64,000 nucleotides of DNA. Origin: Streptomyces sp. NBC_00239 (lineage in GTDB: Bacteria > Actinomycetota > Actinomycetes > Streptomycetales > Streptomycetaceae). The position numbers and the translations under genes were made by a program. The notes under the pieces are model-generated. The model saw only the letters and a list, made by a program, of their open reading frames with translations. It was not told the DNA's origin and made no database searches. Below, one piece after another: positions 1 through 8,450 of the stretch. The stretch's first letter is position 1. Every line of letters begins with the position of its first letter. The stretch spans positions 1,240,001 to 1,304,000 of the forward strand of contig NZ_CP108095.1 in NCBI RefSeq assembly GCF_036194065.1, written 5' to 3'.

Positions 1-737
<737 letters not shown>

Positions 738-831
738 GCCCAGCGGCCGTGACCATGAGGCGGCGGCCGCGTTGTATGCCATGTCACCGCCGCGGCTACC
801 CCGCGGCACTTCACATCCCAAGGAGATTTCG

Positions 832-1104
832 ATGTCGCGTATCGCGAAGGCAGCAGCCATCACCGCTGCGGCCGGCAGTGTTCTGGCCGCCGGCGCCGGT
901 ATGGCCGTTGCCGATGCCGGAGCGCACGGCGCTGCGATCGGTTCTCCCGGCGTCGCGTCGGGCAACCTCCTGCAGGTTCCGGTTCACATCCCGGTCAACG
1001 TGTGCGGCAACTCCGTCAGCGTGATCGGCCTCCTGAACCCGGCGTTCGGCAACACCTGCGTGAACGCCTCGGGCCACGACGAGAAGAACGCGTACGGCCA
1101 CTGA
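832..1104 (+). CDS. Short chaplin (secreted amphipathic surface protein)
   Basis: Chaplins are exported, assemble into amyloid-like films on aerial hyphae and spores, and lower surface tension. The start is ATG 832, preceded by AAGGAGAT. An upstream in-frame GTG would only add untypical residues. Residues 1-27 are a Sec signal peptide ending MAVADA. The mature 63 residues contain the chaplin domain: GSPGVASGNLLQVPVHIPVNVCGNSV, then LLNPAFGNTCVN, with the two conserved cysteines. There is one chaplin domain and no LPXTG sorting signal, so this is the short class (ChpD-H type), not cell-wall anchored. The His-containing tail HDEKNAYGH is less usual. A strong hairpin terminator follows at 1133. 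Confidence 0.95.
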   Translation: MSRIAKAAAITAAAGSVLAAGAGMAVADAGAHGAAIGSPGVASGNLLQVPVHIPVNVCGNSVSVIGLLNPAFGNTCVNASGHDEKNAYGH

Positions 1105-1132
1105 TACCCGGCCACTGCCCGGTTGACGTGAT

Positions 1133-1167
1133 CGGCCCCCCACCGCAGCCGCGGTGGGGGGCCGTTT
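1133..1167 (+). terminator. Rho-independent terminator after the chaplin gene
   Basis: Perfect 14-bp stem: 1133-1146 pairs with 1151-1164 around the 4-nt loop AGCC, followed by TTT. It sits 29 bp after the chaplin stop and 59 bp before the end of the convergent tyrosinase gene, so it could act in both directions. Confidence 0.85.
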
Positions 1168-1225
1168 CCGTGCACCGCCGGTTCCGCTTTTCCGCCGGGG
1201 CCGGGCGGTCCGGCAGTGCGGCCGG

Positions 1226-2092
1226 TCAGGTCTCGTAGCGGTAGATGCCCTTGTGGCTGAGGAGTTGGGCGGGGGTGACGTCCCACGGGGGCATCGGGTC
1301 GTCGCGCGTCAGGACCCGGCCTCGCTGCCGGTCGGTCCGGCCGAGCGGTGCGGCCGGCAGGTAGCCGGAGCGCGGGTGGCGGGCCTGCCAGCGGTCCCAC
1401 AGCAGGTCCACGAAGGCGTGGTGCAGCCAGAAGACGGGGTCGTTGGGGGCCGTGCCGCCGGTCATGTGGCCGCCGATCCACTGGTGGACCTTGTTGTGGT
1501 TGCGCCAGCGTTCGCTGCGCGGCGCCGCCCAGCCCTCCAGCTTGTTGCGGAACCCTCCGCCGGCCGCGGTCGAGTCCCAGGGGGCGGTGTCGTACACCGG
1601 GTCGTCGAGGGCCCACTGGAGTTCCCGGGCGGTCGGCAGGGTGATCGGCTTGTGCGGGCGTCCGAGGTTGCGGGTGAGGTACGGGGCCTCGGTCACGCCG
1701 ACCCTGATCTCCCAGTTGCCCTTGTCGTGGGCGAACGGGCCGGTGGTGACCCGTCGGTCGGACTCCCGGCCGGTGCCGCCCATGAAGTCCTCCGACCACA
1801 GGGAGGAGGCGGGGCTGCGGTCGGTGGTCCAGTCCCAGTAGGGGACGGACACCCCGGGGTCCAGGGCCCGCAGCGCGCGTTCGAACTCCAGCAGGTAGCG
1901 GCGGTGCCAGGGGAAGAAGGACGGCGACATGTGCCCCACGCGCAGCCCGTCGTCGTCGTCCGGCACGAAGTACCGGTCGTGGGTGCGGACGAACTCGTCG
2001 TAGGTGCCGTTGCGCTTGAGTTCCAGGACGGCGGCGACGAAGCGCTTGCGCTGGGCGCTCGTGAGGTTCTTCTGGTTCTGGCGGGTGTACAC
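1226..2092 (-). CDS. melC2: Tyrosinase (monophenol monooxygenase, type-3 copper)
   Basis: Oxidises tyrosine and other phenols to o-quinones that polymerise to melanin. With a GTG start at 2092 the protein has 288 residues, and all six copper ligands fall where expected: CuA His38, His54 and His63; CuB His199, His203 and His225 (in NHNKVH and FWLHHAF). Also seen are PYWDW, SSLW and HLEGW-like signatures. I chose GTG 2092 because GGAAGGGG lies 10 nt upstream. The ATG at 2131 (13 residues longer, proline-rich) has no ribosome site but starts 6 nt after the melC1 stop. There is no signal peptide: export and copper loading depend on the MelC1 partner encoded just upstream. Divergence from classical MelC2 (GHMSPSFF) suggests it may belong to the MelD2-like branch. 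Confidence 0.95.
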   Translation of the reverse strand: MYTRQNQKNLTSAQRKRFVAAVLELKRNGTYDEFVRTHDRYFVPDDDDGLRVGHMSPSFFPWHRRYLLEFERALRALDPGVSVPYWDWTTDRSPASSLWSEDFMGGTGRESDRRVTTGPFAHDKGNWEIRVGVTEAPYLTRNLGRPHKPITLPTARELQWALDDPVYDTAPWDSTAAGGGFRNKLEGWAAPRSERWRNHNKVHQWIGGHMTGGTAPNDPVFWLHHAFVDLLWDRWQARHPRSGYLPAAPLGRTDRQRGRVLTRDDPMPPWDVTPAQLLSHKGIYRYET

Positions 2093-2137
2093 GCGGGCGG
2101 TTCCCCTTCCGGCCGTGGGGTGTGGGGGCATCGGCGG

Positions 2138-2566
2138 TCAGCCGTGGTGGGCGGGCGCCGCGGCCAGTCGGACGGTGCCGATCTCGTCGACCGCGGCGCG
2201 GGCGAGGTCCAGCGGGTTGTCGAAGGACTCGAAGTGGTTGACGCCGCTGAGGTAGCTGCCGTCGGCGCGGCGCATGACGTGCAGCCGGCGGCCGTCGATC
2301 AGCACGTCGACGCGGGGCCGACCGCCGCCCGTACCGCGGAAGGCGCTGATGTGCCGGCCACGGTACATCTCCTCGAACAGCGTCTCCGGAGCGCCGGGCG
2401 CCGGGCGCGGGACGGGAGCGGCTGCGGCCGGGGCGCGGCGGGCGCGCAGTACCGGGGCGAGCGCCGCCGCGGTGGCGGAGGCCACGGCCAGGGTGAAGGC
2501 GGTGCGCAGGGCCGCTCTGCGGGGGATCGCGCCGCGGGGGGTCCACCGGCTCGGGTGCTGGTTCAT
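2138..2566 (-). CDS. melC1: Tyrosinase co-factor / copper chaperone MelC1
   Basis: 142 residues from ATG 2566 (GGGAG upstream). The N-terminus carries a twin-arginine-type signal (RRAALRTAF with a hydrophobic stretch to about residue 40), which in this family exports the MelC1-MelC2 complex. The C-terminal domain has the MelC1 pattern: F-E-E-x-Y-x-G-R-x-I, then IDGRRLHVMRRADGSYLSGVNHFESF, with the histidines used in copper delivery. It is transcribed first, with the tyrosinase directly downstream in the same operon. The length fits the family. Confidence 0.93.
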   Translation of the reverse strand: MNQHPSRWTPRGAIPRRAALRTAFTLAVASATAAALAPVLRARRAPAAAAPVPRPAPGAPETLFEEMYRGRHISAFRGTGGGRPRVDVLIDGRRLHVMRRADGSYLSGVNHFESFDNPLDLARAAVDEIGTVRLAAAPAHHG

Positions 2567-2667
2567 GTGTTCTCCCTCGGATCGCGTCGTCAACCGGCTC
2601 AGGCGGTCTAACGCTCCGGTGGAGCCGAGGTCACCGGGCCGCGCGCCGACGCGGCCCGGTGCCGGGG

Positions 2668-3816
2668 TCAGGCCTGCGGGCCGGGCAGTCCGGCGAGGGC
2701 GGCGACGCGGGTGCGGTGGTGGCCGGCCGTGCCGAGGGCCAGCGCGTCGGCCTTCGCGCGCTTGAGGTAGAGGTGGGCGGGATGCTCCCAGGTCATGCCG
2801 ATGCCGCCGTGCAACTGGACGCATTCCTCGGCCGCGTGCACGGCGGCCCGGGAGCAGGCGGCCTGGGCCACGGCCACCGCGAGGTCGGTGTCGGGCGCGC
2901 CGGTGGCCAGCGCGTCGGCGGCGTTGCGGGCGGCGGCCCGGGCGCCGGCGATCTCCAGCCAAAGCTGGGCGAGCCGGTGTTTGAGCGCCTGGAAGGAGCC
3001 GATCGGCCGGTTGAACTGGTGGCGGCCGCGGACGTGGCGGACGGTCTCGGCGAGGCACCATTCGGCCAGCCCGAGCTGCTCGGAAGCGAGGAGTCCGGCG
3101 CCCGTGCGCAGCGCCCGTTCGAGGACGGCGGGCGCGGTTGCGGGTCCTGCGAGGAGTTCCCCGTACGCCTCGCGGAAGGTGACGCGGGCGAGCGGTCGGG
3201 TCAGGTCGAGGGGGGTCTGCGGGGTGATGGTGACCGCGGCGGCGGGTACGGCGTACAGGCCGGTGTCGGCGGGGACGAGCAGGACGTCGGCGCCGGCCGC
3301 GTCGGCGACCGCCGTGACGCTGCCGTCGAGTGCGCCGCCGGTGTCGCGGACGGCGGCGGGCGGGGGTGATCCCGGGCCGAGGGTGAGCGGTACGGCGAGC
3401 ACGGCGACGGCGGTGCCCGCGGCGAGGGAGCCGAGCAGGGCGGCCACCGCGGGCCGGTCGGTGTCGCAGCCGAGGAGGGCTTCGGTGGCCAGCACCGAAC
3501 TCGTCAGGTACGGCAGCCGGGTGACCGAGCGGCCGAGTTCCTCGAGCACCACCGCGGCCTCGCGGTGGCTCGCGCCCTGCCCGCCGAGCTTCTCGGGGAC
3601 CAGCAGTCCGGCCGCGCCGATGCCGGCGGCCAGGGTCCGCCAGAGCGCCGGGTCGTGGGGGCCGCCCGCCTCGGCGCGGGCGAGGGCGGCGGCGTGGTCG
3701 GACGCACGGTCGTCGAGCAACGCGCGTACGGCGGCGCGGAGTTCGTCCTCGGCCGCGGTGTAGAGCAGGTCGGGAGCGGCGGCGGGAGCGGCTGGCGTGG
3801 TGGGGTCGGGCGTCAT
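2668..3816 (-). CDS. Acyl-CoA dehydrogenase (second of two)
   Basis: Flavoprotein of 382 residues catalysing alpha,beta-dehydrogenation of an acyl-CoA. The C-terminal half carries the recognisable parts: GHQFN-like RGRHQFNRPIGSFQALKHRLA, and the flavin-contact region CVQLHGGIGMTWEHPAHLYLKRAKAD. The N-terminal helical domain is shorter and more diverged (VPEKLGGQGASHREAAVVLEELGR). The start ATG overlaps the stop of the upstream acyl-CoA dehydrogenase gene as ATGA (3813-3816), so translation is probably coupled. Such unequal pairs often form heteromeric dehydrogenases for bulky substrates such as sterol side chains or branched acyl-CoAs; that role is inference. Confidence 0.9.
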   Translation of the reverse strand: MTPDPTTPAAPAAAPDLLYTAAEDELRAAVRALLDDRASDHAAALARAEAGGPHDPALWRTLAAGIGAAGLLVPEKLGGQGASHREAAVVLEELGRSVTRLPYLTSSVLATEALLGCDTDRPAVAALLGSLAAGTAVAVLAVPLTLGPGSPPPAAVRDTGGALDGSVTAVADAAGADVLLVPADTGLYAVPAAAVTITPQTPLDLTRPLARVTFREAYGELLAGPATAPAVLERALRTGAGLLASEQLGLAEWCLAETVRHVRGRHQFNRPIGSFQALKHRLAQLWLEIAGARAAARNAADALATGAPDTDLAVAVAQAACSRAAVHAAEECVQLHGGIGMTWEHPAHLYLKRAKADALALGTAGHHRTRVAALAGLPGPQA

Positions 3817-5066
3817 CGGGCGAGGTCCTTCCAGGGGAGGTCCTTGTCGTCGCGGGGTTCGGCGGGCAGCCCCAGGACCCGTTCGGCGACGATGTTGAGC
3901 AGGATTTCGCTGGTGCCGCCCTCGATGGAGTTGCCCTTCGAGCGCAGGTAGCGGTATCCGGCGCCGCGTCCGGTGAAGTCGACGAGGTCGGGGCGGCGCA
4001 TCGTCCAGTCGTCGTACAACAGTCCTTCCTCTCCGCGGAGTTCCACTTCCAGGCCGCTGATCTCCTGGTTGAGGCGGGCGAAGGACAGCTTCATTCCGGA
4101 ACCCTCCGGGCCGGGGCGGCCGGCGGCGAGCTGCTGGCGCAGGCGCTCGGCGGTGAGGCGGGCGACCTCGGCGTCCACCCACAGCTCCAGCAGCCGCTCG
4201 TGGAGTGCGTGGGTGCGCAGTTCGGGGCGCTCCCGCCAGAGGGCGGCGACCGGCGCGATCATGCCGCCCTCGCGGGGCAGCCGCATGCCGCCGATGGACA
4301 CCCGCTCGTTCATCAGGGTGGTGCGGGCGACCTCCCAGCCCTGGCCGACGGCGCCGAGCCGGTGCGCGTCGGGGATCCGTACGCCGGTCAGGAAGACCTC
4401 GTTGAACTCGGCCTCGCCGGTGATCTGGCGCAGCGGGCGCACCTCGACGCCGGGGTCGGTCATGTCGCAGAGGAAGTACGTGATGCCCTGGTGTTTGGGC
4501 AGGGCGGGGTCGGTGCGGGCGACGAGGATGGCCCAGCGGGCGACGTGGGCGCTGGATGTCCACACCTTCTGGCCGTCGACGATCCAGTCTCCGGTGGCCT
4601 CCTCGCGCACCGCGCGGGTGCCGAGGGCGGCGAGGTCGGAGCCGGCGCCCGGTTCGCTGAACAACTGGCACCAGACCTCCTCCCCCACCCACAGCGGGCG
4701 CAGGAAGCGGCGCTTCTGTTCCTCGGTGCCGTACGCGAGGAGGGTCGGCGCGGCCATGCCGAGGCCGATGCCGATCCGGCGGGGGTCGTTGTCGGGGGCG
4801 CCGGCGGCCTCCAGCGCGGTGTCGACGACGGCCTGGAGGGCGCGGGGGGCGCCGAGGCCGCCGAGGCCTTCGGGGTAGTGCACCCAGGCGAGTCCGGCGT
4901 CGAAGCGGGCCCGCAGGAAGTCGGTGCGGCCGGTGTCGGCGGGCGGGTGCGCGGCGAGGAACTCCTCGGTGCGGCGGCGCAGTTCGGCGGGGGATGCGGA
5001 AGCGGCTGCGGCCGTCGCGTCGGGGCCGTGGCTTCCGGCGGCGGGGCCGGTCGGGCGGGCGCTCAT
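3813..5066 (-). CDS. Acyl-CoA dehydrogenase (first of two)
   Basis: 417 residues, full ACAD architecture: N-terminal helical domain (residues about 25-130), the middle beta domain with QLFSEPGAGSDLAALGT and the W(T)SSAH flavin-contact segment, and the C-terminal helical domain with RYLRSKGNSIEGGTSEILLNIVAERVLGLP. The last motif is the usual ACAD C-terminus. A low-complexity Ala/Ser leader of about 25 residues precedes the domain. Start ATG 5066 overlaps the oxidoreductase stop as ATGA. It is the middle gene of a three-gene operon and probably pairs with the product of the next gene. Confidence 0.92.
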   Translation of the reverse strand: MSARPTGPAAGSHGPDATAAAASASPAELRRRTEEFLAAHPPADTGRTDFLRARFDAGLAWVHYPEGLGGLGAPRALQAVVDTALEAAGAPDNDPRRIGIGLGMAAPTLLAYGTEEQKRRFLRPLWVGEEVWCQLFSEPGAGSDLAALGTRAVREEATGDWIVDGQKVWTSSAHVARWAILVARTDPALPKHQGITYFLCDMTDPGVEVRPLRQITGEAEFNEVFLTGVRIPDAHRLGAVGQGWEVARTTLMNERVSIGGMRLPREGGMIAPVAALWRERPELRTHALHERLLELWVDAEVARLTAERLRQQLAAGRPGPEGSGMKLSFARLNQEISGLEVELRGEEGLLYDDWTMRRPDLVDFTGRGAGYRYLRSKGNSIEGGTSEILLNIVAERVLGLPAEPRDDKDLPWKDLAR

Positions 5067-6031
5067 CGGGCGGCGCCCGCCGGGACGACGACCAGGCGGC
5101 CGGTGGTGGCGCCGTCGGCGAGGCGCTGGACGGCGTCGGCCGCGCCGTCGAGGGGGACGCGTTCGCTGACCAGGGGGCGGATGGCGCCCGCGGCGGCGAG
5201 GCGGGTGAGTTCCTCGTGGCAGGCGCGGATCGCGGCCGGGTCGTGGGTCGCGTACAGGCCCCAGTGCAGGCCGACGATGGAGTAGTTCTTGACGAGGGCG
5301 TGGTTGAGGGCCGGTGCGGGTACGGTGCCGCCCGCGAAGCCGACGACCAGGATGCGGCCCTCGAAGGCGACGCACTTGGCGGAGGCCGCGTACGCGTCGC
5401 CGCCGACGGGGTCGTAGACCACGTCGGCGCCGCGACCTCCGGTGAACTCCTTGACGCGGGCGACGACGTCCTCGCTCGTGCGGTCCACGACCAGGTCGCA
5501 GCCGAGCTCCTCGGCGACGCGCGCCTTGTCCTTGCCGCCGGTGACGCCGATGACGGTGGCTCCGGCGGCCTTGCCGAGCTGGACGGCGGCGCTGCCGACG
5601 CCCCCCGCGGCGGCGTGCACGAGGAGGGTCTCGCCGGCCTGCAGCCGGGCCCGCCGGTGCAGTCCGAACCAGCCGGTCTGGTAGCCGATGTGCAGGGCGG
5701 CGGCAGCGGCGTCGTCGAGCGGGTCGGGTGCGGGCAGCAGGGCGGCCGCGTCGGCGACGGCGTACTCGGCGAAGCCGCCGTGCGGCAGGCGGGGGTTGGC
5801 GATCACGCGGCGGCCGTCCTCGGTCTCGCCGCAGATCTCCACGCCGGGGGTGAAGGGCAGGGGCGGCCGGATCTGGTACTGGCCGCGGCACATGAGGACG
5901 TCGGGGAAGTTGATGTTGGCGGCGAGGACCTTGAGGAGGACCTCGCCGGCGCCGGGTTCCGGTGCGGCGACCGTTTCGAGGCGCATCGCCGTGCCGGGTT
6001 CGCCGTGGGTGTGTACTCGCCAAGCCTGCAT
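5063..6031 (-). CDS. NADPH:quinone oxidoreductase-type MDR protein
   Basis: Zinc-independent medium-chain dehydrogenase/reductase, 322 residues. The N-terminal GroES-like domain (VLLKVLAANINFPDVLMCRGQYQ) is followed by the Rossmann domain with HAAAGGVGSAAVQLGKAAGATVIG, the nucleotide-binding signature of quinone oxidoreductases and enoyl-CoA reductases. No catalytic or structural zinc cysteines are present. Start ATG 6031 follows GGAGG at 8 nt. It is the first gene of the operon with both acyl-CoA dehydrogenases, so a role in reducing or handling an enoyl-CoA or quinone within acyl-CoA breakdown is likely (inference). Confidence 0.9.
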   Translation of the reverse strand: MQAWRVHTHGEPGTAMRLETVAAPEPGAGEVLLKVLAANINFPDVLMCRGQYQIRPPLPFTPGVEICGETEDGRRVIANPRLPHGGFAEYAVADAAALLPAPDPLDDAAAAALHIGYQTGWFGLHRRARLQAGETLLVHAAAGGVGSAAVQLGKAAGATVIGVTGGKDKARVAEELGCDLVVDRTSEDVVARVKEFTGGRGADVVYDPVGGDAYAASAKCVAFEGRILVVGFAGGTVPAPALNHALVKNYSIVGLHWGLYATHDPAAIRACHEELTRLAAAGAIRPLVSERVPLDGAADAVQRLADGATTGRLVVVPAGAAR

Positions 6032-6072
6032 CCGGGGCCTCCAGCCGCCGTCGAGGGACCGTACCAGGGCGC

Positions 6073-6089
6073 ATACTAAGCGGTCGCTT
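6073..6089 (-). promoter_or_regulatory. Candidate promoter with palindromic TetR-type operator
   Basis: AAGCG-GT-CGCTT (6078-6089) is a perfect inverted repeat. On the minus strand a TAGTAT -10 box (6073-6078) abuts it, and a TTCCGC -35-like box lies 18 nt upstream. A repressor bound here would sit in the spacer and block transcription of the oxidoreductase/acyl-CoA dehydrogenase operon starting 42 nt on. Similar palindromes control actinobacterial acyl-CoA degradation genes through TetR proteins; the regulator is not in this neighbourhood. Confidence 0.5.
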
Positions 6090-6209
6090 GGCCATGGCGG
6101 AACACGTCCTGCGGGACCGCCCAAGAGGGGGGGCATATTCCGGCCCCTTTCGATCGAACGGCAGGCAATATGTTCGACGCACCTGTTGTGAATCATGGGG
6201 GGAACACGC

Positions 6210-7349
6210 GTGAAGAAGAGCATGTCCGTAGCCGCAGCCGCCGCCGTACTGGCCGGGATCGTCACGGCCGCCGCCCCGGCCGGTGCGGCCGGGGCCCCCG
6301 CCGGCACCGCTGCCGCCTGCACCCCGTCGCTGAAGGCACTGGGCACGGTGGCGTCCAAGGAGCCGTCCGCCCACGACAACGACTCCGTACTGGCGCTCGG
6401 CGCACCGAAGTTCGCGGCGGGCCGCTCGGCGAACCTGCCCGTCTACTGGACCGGCACCACCGTCCACAAGGTGCCGCTGCCGCACCCCGCGGACACCGGC
6501 GCGGTCCTGGCCGTGAACACCAAGAACCTGATGGTCGGCCAGTTCCGGTCCGGGGTCGACGCGAAGGTCCGGGGCTTCAGCTACAAGGCCGGCGACCCGG
6601 CCGTGAAGGTCCTGCCCGAGATGTACTGGCAGCGCGACGCCATCGACGTCAACGACGCCGGCACCATCGTGATGACGGGGGCCGACGGCGTCGGCTTCGT
6701 CTGGAAGAACGGCAAGGAGGCCCGCCGGCTGGCCCTGCCCGCGGACACCGGTCCCGACACCCGCCTCGTGACGACCGTCGCCCTCAACAAGCGCGGCGAC
6801 ATCGTCGGCGTGGCCGAGCAGGACCACGAGGTGCCGGAGACCGGCCAGCGCATCTGGCGGACGTACCCGGTGCTGTGGCCCGCCGGCGGCAAGCCCGCGA
6901 AGGCGCTGCCGGACAGCGCCGGTGGCCACTACTGGACCCAGGAGGTCCAGGACATCGACAACAGCGGCCGCGTCGTCGGCTACGACTGGCACGGCCCCTG
7001 GCACGAGTACCGGCCGTCCTACCAGGCGGACCAGTCCAAGCCGGGCATCGACCCGGGCCGGCTCGGCGCCTTCCCCTACGGCACGTTCGAGGCGATCAGC
7101 CCGACCACCAACGTCAGCGTCGGCACGGCCAAGTACCACCCGGAGGTGACCGTCCTGCCGGACCAGGCCCAGTACTGGCCGGGCTTCGGCCCGGTGCTGG
7201 GGCTCCCGCGGCTGTCCCCGAACGGCGCTTCCGCGGCCGAGGCCGTCTCCGACAGCGACCGGGTCGGCGGGTCCGCGGTGAACGCCAAGGGCGTCCGCAA
7301 GCCGGTCGTGTGGACCTGCGCGAGCCGCCAGGCGTCCCTCCCGCAGTGA
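6210..7349 (+). CDS. Secreted HAF-repeat-like protein
   Basis: 379 residues from GTG 6210, chosen because GGGGGGAA precedes it; the ATG at 6195 would overlap that ribosome site and weaken the signal peptide. Residues 1-30 are a Sec signal (VKKSMSV, Ala/Val core, AGA-A cleavage). The mature part is built of beta-propeller-like repeats of the HAF/extracellular-repeat kind: INDAG/LNKRGDIVG/IDNSGRVVGYDW/SDSDRVGGSAVNAKG, alternating with x-P-V-x-W segments. Two cysteines flank the domain (near residues 35 and 370). Function unknown; probably an exported, possibly carbohydrate- or protein-binding protein. Monocistronic between the divergent lipid operon and an SDR gene. Confidence 0.75.
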   Translation: MKKSMSVAAAAAVLAGIVTAAAPAGAAGAPAGTAAACTPSLKALGTVASKEPSAHDNDSVLALGAPKFAAGRSANLPVYWTGTTVHKVPLPHPADTGAVLAVNTKNLMVGQFRSGVDAKVRGFSYKAGDPAVKVLPEMYWQRDAIDVNDAGTIVMTGADGVGFVWKNGKEARRLALPADTGPDTRLVTTVALNKRGDIVGVAEQDHEVPETGQRIWRTYPVLWPAGGKPAKALPDSAGGHYWTQEVQDIDNSGRVVGYDWHGPWHEYRPSYQADQSKPGIDPGRLGAFPYGTFEAISPTTNVSVGTAKYHPEVTVLPDQAQYWPGFGPVLGLPRLSPNGASAAEAVSDSDRVGGSAVNAKGVRKPVVWTCASRQASLPQ

Positions 7350-7406
7350 CCGGCGGGGGCGCCGCGGGCATGGCGATCTGAAGCGCCGCACGCTATCGAT
7401 GCCCCC

Positions 7407-8333
7407 ATGGACGAGCAGACCGAAACAGGCGCCCCGACCCGGCCCGCCCTGCCCGGGCTGGCCGCGCCGCCGCCGCTCGGGACCAGCGCCCTGCCCCCCG
7501 GCACGTACGCGGGGCAGGTGGTGCTGGTCACCGGCGGCGGCACCGGCCTCGGCAAGGCCATCGCCGCCGAGTTCGCCCGGCTCGGCGCCCATCTGGTGCT
7601 GGCCGGGCGGACGGCCGAACGGCTGGCCGCCGCCCGCGAGGAACTCTCCGCGATCGAGGGCTGCGGCCGGGTGGCGGCCGCTGTCTGCGACATCCGCGAC
7701 CCGGAGCGGATCGCGGAGGTCTTCGACGCCGCCGAGGCCGCCTGCGGGCTGCCGGACGTACTCGTCAACAACGCGGCCGCCAACTTCCCCTCCCCCGCGG
7801 AGGACTTGTCGCCCAACGCCTGGCGGGCCGTCGTCGACATCACCCTGACCGGCACCTGGTTCACCACCCGCGAGTTCGGCCGCCGGCACCTGGCCGCCGG
7901 CACCCCCGGCTCGATCGTCAGCATCGGCGCCTCCTACGCCTGGACCGGCGGGCCCGGCTTCGCCCACAGCGCGGCCGCCAAGGCCGGGGTGAAGAACCTG
8001 GTCGAGACCCTCGCCGTGGAATGGGGCCCGTACGGCATCCAGGTCAACGGGCTGGTGCCGGGCCTGTTCCCGCACGCCGACATGACCGGGGACATCCGCG
8101 CGGGCCTGGACCGGGCCGGACCCGACCCCGCCGGGTCCCGGCAGCCCGCGCTGCGGGTCGGGCTGCCGCGCGAACTCGGCTGGGCGGCCACCTTCCTGGC
8201 CTCCCCCTACGCCCGGTTCATCACCGGCCACACTCTGGTCGTGGACGGCGCCAACTGGCAGCGCCGCGCGCTGGTCGGCCCGCCGACGGTTCCCGTACGG
8301 GAGCAGCTGGGGCGCGGCCCGTTCACCGACTGA
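7407..8333 (+). CDS. SDR oxidoreductase of the 2,4-dienoyl-CoA reductase type
   Basis: 308 residues. The NADP(H)-binding glycine motif TGGGTGLG is at 42-49 and NNAAANF at 121-127. Instead of the usual YxxxK there is SxxxK (Ser188, Lys192), with Tyr177 exactly 15 residues before the lysine. That spacing, plus the LSPNAW and AKAGV contexts, matches eukaryotic/peroxisomal-type 2,4-dienoyl-CoA reductases, which use NADPH to reduce 2,4-dienoyl-CoA to 3-enoyl-CoA during breakdown of unsaturated fatty acids. The Asn that normally precedes G-T in the active-site helix appears as Thr148. There is a 30-residue proline-rich leader. It is convergent with a crotonase, which fits the same pathway. Confidence 0.87.
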   Translation: MDEQTETGAPTRPALPGLAAPPPLGTSALPPGTYAGQVVLVTGGGTGLGKAIAAEFARLGAHLVLAGRTAERLAAAREELSAIEGCGRVAAAVCDIRDPERIAEVFDAAEAACGLPDVLVNNAAANFPSPAEDLSPNAWRAVVDITLTGTWFTTREFGRRHLAAGTPGSIVSIGASYAWTGGPGFAHSAAAKAGVKNLVETLAVEWGPYGIQVNGLVPGLFPHADMTGDIRAGLDRAGPDPAGSRQPALRVGLPRELGWAATFLASPYARFITGHTLVVDGANWQRRALVGPPTVPVREQLGRGPFTD

Positions 8334-8450
8334 GGCCCGGCGAAGGCGCCAGGGCAGAGCCGGCCTCGCGGGCGAATGCGGCGCGGGTCCGGGCAGAGCC
8401 CGGTGCCCGGCGCCGGCCGGGTCGCCCGGGGCTCGGCACGGGCGGCGGGG

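Noticed and set aside
1154..2611. 485-codon plus-strand frame over the tyrosinase genes
   Set aside because: Shadow; melC1 and melC2 on the minus strand carry all copper ligands and family motifs.
6032..8231. Upstream extension of the minus-strand frame that contains the first acyl-CoA dehydrogenase and the oxidoreductase region
   Set aside because: Runs antisense to the secreted HAF-like and SDR genes; the true starts are set by ribosome sites and ATGA overlaps.
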